Below, piece after piece: positions 1-4,946 of a DNA stretch of 13,000 nucleotides (positions are counted from its first letter, which is position 1; each line of letters opens with the position of its first letter). The notes below the pieces were generated by a model, which saw nothing but the letters and a program-made list of their open reading frames with translations, made no database searches and was not told the DNA's origin. This stretch comes from JAVBSX01 sp031549145 (GTDB lineage: Bacteria > Planctomycetota > Planctomycetia > Pirellulales > Thermoguttaceae), in contig JAVBQI010000002.1 in NCBI GenBank assembly GCA_031549145.1, forward strand, positions 1 through 13,000, read 5' to 3'. A program made the translations under genes and the position numbers.

Positions 1-177
1 GTAGGAGCGGACGGTTTTTTCATCGAGGAAGAGAACTTCGGCAACGTGACCGGGCGTCCAGCCGGTGGCGAGCAGGACGACGGCTTTGACGCGATCGGCT
101 TGTCGCTTGTCCCGCAAGGTCCGATGCAACATTTTCAGCGACGCAATCTGTTGGTCCGTCAGCCGATATTCTTCCAT
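1..177 (-). CDS. IS630-family transposase, N-terminal part (cut by left edge)
   Basis: Reading leftwards from the ATG at 175-177, 59 codons stay open to the window edge. The protein begins MEEYRLTDQQIASLKMLHR and continues with 'RQADRVKAVVLLATGW' and 'VAEVLFLDEKTVRSY'. This is the helix-turn-helix DNA-binding region at the front of IS630/Tc1-mariner-type transposases (recognition helix around residues 44-59). The DDE catalytic domain should follow beyond the left edge, so I cannot say whether the element is intact. The start is supported by an AGGAGAG Shine-Dalgarno sequence at 184-190, spaced 6-9 bases from the ATG and unusually good for this window. A promoter lies at 202-230 and a hairpin over the ribosome site at 181-200. 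The family assignment is by pattern recognition of the N-terminal domain; a non-transposase HTH protein is a less likely alternative. Confidence 0.82.
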   Translation of the reverse strand, partial: MEEYRLTDQQIASLKMLHRTLRDKRQADRVKAVVLLATGWTPGHVAEVLFLDEKTVRSY

Positions 178-180
178 GAT

Positions 181-200
181 TTTCTCTCCTGTGAGAGAAA
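181..200 (-). promoter_or_regulatory. Hairpin sequestering the transposase Shine-Dalgarno site
   Basis: TTTCTCTC (181-188) and GAGAGAAA (193-200) are perfect 8-base complements around the 4-base loop CTGT. On the mRNA the 3' arm contains most of the AGGAGAG ribosome site, three bases before the ATG. The hairpin should hide the ribosome site only in transcripts that enter from upstream, because the predicted start of the element's own transcript (about 195) falls inside the 5' arm. The pairing is seen directly; the regulatory role is inferred by analogy with IS10/IS50 fold-back inhibition. Confidence 0.6.
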
Positions 201-201
201 G

Positions 202-230
202 AATATAACAACTTGGTCAAAATCGATCAA
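202..230 (-). promoter_or_regulatory. Sigma70-type promoter of the IS630-like transposase
   Basis: On the minus strand TTGATC (225-230) and TATATT (202-207) are separated by exactly 17 bases (208-224), giving 4/6 and 5/6 matches to the housekeeping -35 and -10 boxes. Transcription would begin near 195, about 18 bases before the ATG, so the leader is very short. Confidence 0.6.
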
Positions 231-257
231 CCGGAATTTTTAACCGGCTTCGGTATA
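231..257 (-). repeat. 27-base element, copy 1 (possible IS end)
   Basis: This stretch matches 4692-4718 at 23 of 27 positions in the same orientation; the shared core is GGAATTTT, one variable base, AACCGGCTT, two variable bases, GTATA. It directly abuts the -35 box of the transposase promoter and ends in TATA. IS630-type elements insert at TA, so this may be the terminal inverted repeat of the element, with its outer boundary near 257. That role is inference; the other end of the element lies outside the window. Confidence 0.45.
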
Positions 258-288
258 ACGGGCGATTACGCTTTCGGCTGCTGCTCAA

Positions 289-1299
289 TCATTCAATCAC
301 CCGATAATCTCCGGCGACCGGATCGGGGTGGGCTTTGCGCAGCGTCCGGACGGAGCCGTGTCGGACTTGAAAGACGGCGTTTTCAGAATCGTACTTTTCC
401 GGGTTGGTAAACCGCAGCGTCAGCGACCCGGCCAAATCGAGAAGACGCTCGAAATCTTCCGTCTCGGGATTCATCCCGACAAACAGCGTCGTCGGCCCAT
501 TGAAATTCTCCGGAACGAGCAAAACCGACGCTCTCGCATCCGACCGCTCGAATAATTCCTGCAGCCGTAGGCAATGGGCTTCGTTGCGGCCCATCGCACA
601 TTTGACGCTCGGGTTGATCCGGATTTGCCGTCCGGCCGCAAGAACATCGATGTCCCAGGTTTTCGGGGAATCGCAATGCCGGAACAGGTCAATCAATCGG
701 GGCGCGTACGATTTTTCACACAAAAGGCAGCCGGTCGACGGCTGCGGAATCTTGCCGACCTCCAATCGTCGGGCTAAGGCGATGAGCTGCAACCGGCCGC
801 GGCCCGTGTAGGCGTATAATTTTTCCCGGTCGAGCAGTCCGTCGTTTTCCGGCGACGTCGGCCCGAGCACTTTCGCGGACAGTGGGCGCACCAACCGACC
901 GTCCAATCCCGATTCCCGGGCGATCAGGGCGAGTTGATGCTGTTTTTGGCTGTTCGGTCGCTGCCCGGCAACCTCTCCGGTCGCGACGAAATCGGCGTTC
1001 TCCTCGTCCAGAATTTGCTTCGCGATTTGACACATCACGACCCGACAATCGATGCAAGGGTTGACCGCCTTGCCGTACCCGAAACGCGGGGCGGCGACCA
1101 TTGCGAGGTACGAATCGTCGGTTTCGCGGACGCGAAGCGGAATCCCAAGTTGCTCGGCCCGTAATCGAGCGTGTTCCGAGCAATCATGAAACGGCGTCCG
1201 GACGTTAAGGCCGACAACCTCGACGCCTTGCCGTTGCAAGACGCGAACCGTCAGCAAACTGTCCAACCCGCCGGAAAAAAGAACGATTGCCTTTGACAT
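289..1299 (-). CDS. PP-loop ATP-pyrophosphatase, MnmA/ThiI-like tRNA sulfurtransferase with C-terminal NFACT-R-like domain
   Basis: The 336-residue protein opens with MSKAIVLFSGGLDS; SGGLDS (residues 9-14) is the PP-loop that binds ATP in N-type pyrophosphatases. NPCIDC (80-85) and GCLLC (190-194) supply cysteine pairs C82/C85 and C191/C194, placed like the catalytic or Fe-S-binding cysteines of MnmA/ThiI/TtuA-type tRNA thiolases. The last 110 residues, starting 'IRINPSVKCAMGRNE', resemble the RNA-binding NFACT-R type of domain known to be fused to such enzymes. Likely role: ATP-dependent adenylation and sulfur insertion into a tRNA base in the cytoplasm; the exact base cannot be told. I chose the ATG at 1297-1299 (weak AGG upstream) because a longer in-frame start would put its first residues inside the palindromic repeat at 1371-1440. 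It lies 189 bases downstream of the calcium pump gene, separated from it by that repeat. Confidence 0.78.
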   Translation of the reverse strand: MSKAIVLFSGGLDSLLTVRVLQRQGVEVVGLNVRTPFHDCSEHARLRAEQLGIPLRVRETDDSYLAMVAAPRFGYGKAVNPCIDCRVVMCQIAKQILDEENADFVATGEVAGQRPNSQKQHQLALIARESGLDGRLVRPLSAKVLGPTSPENDGLLDREKLYAYTGRGRLQLIALARRLEVGKIPQPSTGCLLCEKSYAPRLIDLFRHCDSPKTWDIDVLAAGRQIRINPSVKCAMGRNEAHCLRLQELFERSDARASVLLVPENFNGPTTLFVGMNPETEDFERLLDLAGSLTLRFTNPEKYDSENAVFQVRHGSVRTLRKAHPDPVAGDYRVIE

Positions 1300-1370
1300 G
1301 ACCTGTTGTTGTATCGATAGGTGTTGGGAATAATTTGGTGTTGCTTTACCGATCTTCAGGAAAAAAATCG

Positions 1371-1440
1371 AATCAGAGCCGCGCCCGTAAGGACGCGGTT
1401 GTCCCGCCAAAACCGCTTCCTAACGGTCGCGGCTCCGATT
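1371..1440. repeat. Palindromic intergenic repeat, type A, copy 1
   Basis: A 70-base imperfect palindrome: 30-base arms beginning AATCAGAGCCGCG and ending CGCGGCTCCGATT, with four mismatches between arms and a 10-base centre (GTCCCGCCAA). A second copy with about the same arms and length is at 9065-9133. On the minus strand the palindrome is followed by a run of seven T (complement of 1361-1367), so it may also end transcription of the calcium pump gene. Read as protein, the arm gives PRPYGRGSD-like peptides, which should not be annotated as coding. Confidence 0.85.
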
Positions 1441-1488
1441 GCGTTGTTCAAAAATTTTTGTGACGATCGGCAACTGAGAATCGCCGTA

Positions 1489-4400
1489 CTACATTTTTCG
1501 CTCTGCACTACGCCTGTGCAGAACCCAATGCGCGAATTTTCGGGCGAACCAGGCGACGGGAAGAATCGTCGCCGTCAGGACCGTGATTTCCAACCATTGC
1601 GAAAGCGATAGCGGAACCGTTCGGAAAAATTTCCCGACCCATTCGCTTTGAACCATGATGATTTGGACGATCGTGATCGCCCCGACGATCCCGAGAAACA
1701 TGCGGTTCTTCAAGAGCAGAGTAAACGGCGAATCGTCGTGTCGCAAGGCTCGGCAGTTGAATTTGTGCCAAAACTGAAACATGATGAAAACCGTAAAAAA
1801 GACGGTCAAAGGTTCGAGGTTGGTTCGCTCATAGTATTCCGGGCTGCTCGGCACGACACCGTACTCGAATGTCTCGTTCGTAAACGCCCCGGAAAACAGG
1901 ACCGCGAAAAGCACGACGACTTGAAACAGCCCGTTGATGAGGACCGTGATTCCCATTTCGGGGGTGATGATGTGAGCTTCCCGCCGGATCGGCGGTTCGC
2001 TCATCGTCTTTTTCCGCGGCGGGTCGGTGCAAAGTGCCAATGCCGCGAACGTGTCCATAATAATGTTGATCCAAAGCAATTGCGGGACCGTGAGCGGCAG
2101 CGGCACATCGAACAACGGCCCCAAAAGAGCGCAGCAAAGGGCGACGACATTGACCGAAAGCTGGAATTGCAGGAACCGTTGAATATTCTGGTACAAGGTC
2201 CGGCCCCACCAGACACCGGTTACGATGCTGCGGAAATTGTCGTCGACCAAGACGATGTCGCTCGCCTCTTTCGCGACTTCGGTTCCGGAAATTCCCATCG
2301 AAACGCCGACGTCCGCCTTTTTCAAGGCGGGAGCGTCGTTGGTCCCGTCCCCGGTCATTGCGACGACCTCACCCCGTTTGTGCAAAGCCCCGACCAACCG
2401 AAGTTTGTCGATCGGTGTCGAACGGGCCAACACCCGAAGCTGCTGGGCAATTTCCGGCAGTTCCCCTTCGTCGATCTTCGCAAGCCCTTCCGAAGTCAAG
2501 ATCAACTCCGGAGCGGCCCCTTCCCCCTTTCCCTGTCCTCTGTCCTCTGTCCTCTGTCCTCTAATAATCCCCGCTTCCCGGGCGATCGCGACGGCGGTCG
2601 GCCTCGCATCGCCGGTAATCATTTTGACCTGGATCCCGGCCTGTTGGCAAAGCCGGACGGCATCGGCGACCTCGGGCCGGATCGGGTCGGCGATCCCGAC
2701 CAAACCGACGAAAACGCGGTCGCCGCAGGAAAGGCAGCCGTTTTCGTTTTCCGCGAACTCCTTGCCGCCCGGACAATGTTTCGGCGAGCTCGTTTCGCTG
2801 AAGGCAATGAGCCGCAGGGCGTTGGAAGAAGCGTTTTCGATCGCCTGTCGAATCGTTTCAAGATGCGGTTCGACCGATTCAAGCGTGTTCCCGATCCGGA
2901 TCAAATTGCATTGGGCGAGAATCCGTTCCGGAGCTCCTTTCGAGAAACAGACCTGCTCCCCATCGCGGTCGATCATCACGACCGACATTTTGCGCTGCGA
3001 ATTGTAATTCAATTCGTTGATCCGTTCCCAACGGTCCCGCAGTTCCCGGTAATCGATTTTCCGATCGTACAAAAGATGCAACAAGGCACATTCCGTCGGA
3101 TTGCCGATCCCGCGAACGGCCCCATCGTCTTCCTTCTTTAAATGAGCCTCGGTGTTGATCGCGATATTCTGGATCAGCGATTCCCATTGTTTCGTTTTCT
3201 CCAGTTCGCCGATGTCTTTGTTCGAATATTCCTTCAAGCTCAAATAAAACCAAACCGGCTGCATCTTGTTTTGCGTCAACGTCCCCGTCTTGTCGGTGCA
3301 GATCACCGTCGTCGAGCCGATCGTTTCGGAGGCGATCAGTTTTCGGACAAGGCAGTTTTCCCGGGCCATTTTCATCATATTCATAGCGAGGGAAACGGTG
3401 ACCATCATCGGCAACCCTTCGGGAACGGCGACGACGATGATCGTTACTGCGACGACGACCGAGAGCAACAGATCGTGCAAAAGGTCCATTGCCGATTCGG
3501 AATCGAGGAAAAATCCCTGGATCGCGAGGAAGAGGGCGAGAGACCCGACGAACATCGGAATACCGAGCAAACCTTGCAACCGCAACGAGCGGACCTCGAT
3601 TTGAAGCGAACGGAAAAACGGCAGGATCGCCCATCGCATGAGCCCGAGGCCGCAAATTAAAGCGAGGAGCACGACCCAGGAGTTGGCGAAACCGTACTTT
3701 TCCCATATCGTCGCGACCAGCCGGGATTCGCTCAAGGTATGAATGCCCATTACGGTAAAAATTCCGGTCGCGGCCGAAGCCCCGACCACGCTGATCTGGT
3801 TGGCCAAACGGGAAAGCTTTTGCTTGAGCGGGGTATCGACGTTGGCTTCGGAAGCAGCGGGAGCGTGCAGGGCTCCGGCGATTTCTCCCATCCGGGTCTT
3901 GTCCCCGATCGCGGTCGTCAAGAACATTCCGTGCCCGTCGGCGACCATCGTTCCCCGGGCGACATGGGTCTCGGGCGGGGCGTGTTCCCAGCTTTCGGGA
4001 GCGATGCTACGTTTTTCGACCGGAAACGATTCCCCGGTCAGGAGCGATTCGTCGATCGAGAGGGACAGGGCGTCGATCAGAACGCCGTCGGCCGGGACCT
4101 TGTCGCCGAGGTCGAGCCGGACCAGATCGCCGAAAACGATCTCGCCGATCGGCACGGTCGTCATATTCCCGTCTCGCAACACCTTGACTTCGATGTTGTC
4201 CTTGACCTGGTTGAGCAACTCGAACTCTTTCTCGCTTTTCCGTTCGCTGAAATAACCGACGAGCGTCGCCAGAAACACGGCGATAAAGATGCCCAGCGAG
4301 TCGGTGAAACTCGCTTCCTTGTCGCCGAGAACGTAAATCGAAACGGCGGTCATCGTCAAAGAAGCGAATGCCGCGAGAAGCAGAATGCGAATCGTGGGGT

Positions 4401-4554
4401 CCTCGAATTTTTCGAGGAGCATTTCCCACCAGGCGGCGCGTTTCGGCGGGGAAAGCTCGTTGCGACCGAAGCGTTCCCGAAATTGTTGGACTTGAGTTGC
4501 GTTAAGACCGTGGGAAGGATCGACGTCCGTCCCGGAAATTTTAATGATGCTCAT
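1489..4554 (-). CDS. Calcium-transporting P-type ATPase, PMCA (P2B) type
   Basis: A 1021-residue ion pump of the cytoplasmic membrane that exports Ca2+ using ATP. Motifs in order: N-terminal cation-ATPase segment (about 15-50), actuator TGES (173-176), PEGL in M4 (378-381), phosphorylation site DKTGT (D421), KGAPERIL nucleotide-binding segment (539-546), MITGD (646-649... end of P-domain lead-in), TGDGTNDAPALKKAD hinge (734-748), and M5/M6 with QFQLSVN and WINIIMD (N830, D834), the calcium-binding positions of P2B pumps. The C-terminal 'FQFWHKFNCR' replaces the family's usual FNEINAR. Start: ATG at 4552-4554; no good Shine-Dalgarno, but the protein begins where the family begins, and the longer frame lacks family resemblance. 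Oddities: two extra hydrophobic segments between M3 and M4 (about 291-350); an RGQRTEDRGQ insert (665-674) encoded by a heptamer tandem repeat; and a Cys-containing loop (C594, C607, C610). Typical bacterial members are about 850-900 residues, so this one is long. Confidence 0.93.
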   Translation of the reverse strand: MSIIKISGTDVDPSHGLNATQVQQFRERFGRNELSPPKRAAWWEMLLEKFEDPTIRILLLAAFASLTMTAVSIYVLGDKEASFTDSLGIFIAVFLATLVGYFSERKSEKEFELLNQVKDNIEVKVLRDGNMTTVPIGEIVFGDLVRLDLGDKVPADGVLIDALSLSIDESLLTGESFPVEKRSIAPESWEHAPPETHVARGTMVADGHGMFLTTAIGDKTRMGEIAGALHAPAASEANVDTPLKQKLSRLANQISVVGASAATGIFTVMGIHTLSESRLVATIWEKYGFANSWVVLLALICGLGLMRWAILPFFRSLQIEVRSLRLQGLLGIPMFVGSLALFLAIQGFFLDSESAMDLLHDLLLSVVVAVTIIVVAVPEGLPMMVTVSLAMNMMKMARENCLVRKLIASETIGSTTVICTDKTGTLTQNKMQPVWFYLSLKEYSNKDIGELEKTKQWESLIQNIAINTEAHLKKEDDGAVRGIGNPTECALLHLLYDRKIDYRELRDRWERINELNYNSQRKMSVVMIDRDGEQVCFSKGAPERILAQCNLIRIGNTLESVEPHLETIRQAIENASSNALRLIAFSETSSPKHCPGGKEFAENENGCLSCGDRVFVGLVGIADPIRPEVADAVRLCQQAGIQVKMITGDARPTAVAIAREAGIIRGQRTEDRGQGKGEGAAPELILTSEGLAKIDEGELPEIAQQLRVLARSTPIDKLRLVGALHKRGEVVAMTGDGTNDAPALKKADVGVSMGISGTEVAKEASDIVLVDDNFRSIVTGVWWGRTLYQNIQRFLQFQLSVNVVALCCALLGPLFDVPLPLTVPQLLWINIIMDTFAALALCTDPPRKKTMSEPPIRREAHIITPEMGITVLINGLFQVVVLFAVLFSGAFTNETFEYGVVPSSPEYYERTNLEPLTVFFTVFIMFQFWHKFNCRALRHDDSPFTLLLKNRMFLGIVGAITIVQIIMVQSEWVGKFFRTVPLSLSQWLEITVLTATILPVAWFARKFAHWVLHRRSAERKM
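2533..2562. repeat. Heptanucleotide tandem repeat (CTGTCCT)x4 inside the ATPase gene
   Basis: Four perfect CTGTCCT units (2533-2560) followed by a partial CT. On the coding strand they encode RGQRTEDRGQ (residues 665-674), in a loop after the 'AVAIAREAGI' helix of the P-domain, where family members vary in length. The unit is not a multiple of three, so gain or loss of one copy would shift the reading frame before the TGDGTND hinge. Confidence 0.9.
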
Positions 4555-4595
4555 TGAGGAAAAAGGGATACGCTCACTCTGTCGAAGAACGCGAT

Positions 4596-4611
4596 ATACC
4601 GTAGCCGGTAT
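4596..4611 (-). promoter_or_regulatory. Stem-loop in the ATPase 5' leader
   Basis: ATACCG (4596-4601) and CGGTAT (4606-4611) are perfect complements around the loop TAGC, 42 bases upstream of the ATPase ATG. It could be an operator or an RNA leader element; nothing in the sequence decides between these. Confidence 0.35.
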
Positions 4612-4659
4612 TTGAGGGGACCTGCCGTCCAGGCAAAATGCTTCGCCCCCTGCCAAACC

Positions 4660-4677
4660 GCGGCCTCGTTGGGCCGC
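4660..4677 (-). promoter_or_regulatory. GC-rich stem-loop in the ATPase upstream region
   Basis: GCGGCC (4660-4665) pairs perfectly with GGCCGC (4672-4677) across a 6-base loop. It has no T-tract on the minus strand, so it is not a terminator. It may be part of a folded leader together with the 4596 hairpin; role unknown. Confidence 0.3.
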
Positions 4678-4691
4678 TGCCGTACTGAAGA

Positions 4692-4718
4692 CGGGAATTT
4701 TAAACCGGCTTGAGTATA
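4692..4718 (-). repeat. 27-base element, copy 2
   Basis: Matches 231-257 at 23 of 27 positions, in the same orientation. Here no transposase lies beside it; it sits 138 bases upstream of the calcium pump start. It could be a solitary insertion-sequence end, a miniature-element remnant, or a shared operator. Confidence 0.45.
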
Positions 4719-4783
4719 TTCAGGAAATTTTCGTGAGCGTTGATATTTGTACTGCCGAAGCGATCGAAACAAAATTTTGGAGC

Positions 4784-4831
4784 AAGGCTATAGACCGTAG
4801 GGCTCGTTGTTCAACCGTTCCCTACAGCCTT
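4784..4831 (-). terminator. Stem-loop downstream of the beta-helix gene (weak terminator)
   Basis: AAGGCT (4784-4789) pairs with AGCCTT (4826-4831), and GTAGGG (4797-4802) with CCCTAC (4820-4825), leaving a 7-base bulge and a 17-base loop. It is 115 bases past the stop of the beta-helix gene. There is no immediate T-run, so intrinsic termination is uncertain. Confidence 0.35.
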
Positions 4832-4946
4832 GTCGCGGTTTCGAGCTTAAACTGATATACAAGACAACCCAAGTTGCCTGTCCCGGTATTATACCGTCTG
4901 CTGCGGGGATGACCAGTTCTGTTTTTCGACGAAATGCGGCTTTCCG

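Larger units (their letters stand above)
4555..4946. other. Gene-free stretch upstream of the ATPase gene
   Basis: About 390 bases without a convincing gene. It holds two perfect small stem-loops in the ATPase leader (4596-4611 and 4660-4677), a GGCGAAGC...TTTTGCC-containing segment around 4630-4650, the second copy of the 27-base element (4692-4718), and a larger stem-loop at 4784-4831 near the end of the beta-helix gene. A short palindrome GGTAT-T-ATACC also lies near 4884-4894. Short open frames here have no family resemblance. No clear promoter for the ATPase was found. Confidence 0.6.

Noticed and set aside
1300..1410. 37-residue N-terminal extension of the PP-loop enzyme
   Set aside because: Its first residues (MAGQPRPYGRGSDS) are a translation of the palindromic repeat; family members begin immediately before the SGGLDS loop.
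1648..3141. Long plus-strand open frame (497 codons) opposite the calcium pump gene
   Set aside because: It is exactly antisense to strongly conserved ATPase motifs, its product is rich in Arg/Asp/Pro with no family resemblance, and stop codons are rare in this GC-rich strand.
3739..4557. Plus-strand open frame opposite the N-terminal part of the pump
   Set aside because: Antisense shadow of conserved actuator-domain sequence; low-complexity composition and no ribosome site.
4555..4700. Known metal riboswitch (yybP-ykoY or NiCo type) before the pump
   Set aside because: Stem-loops are present but I could not find the conserved loop sequences of either class; kept only as a structured-leader observation.
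4551..4772. 73-residue minus-strand open frame in the ATPase upstream region
   Set aside because: It overlaps hairpins and the 27-base element, has no ribosome site and no resemblance to a protein family.
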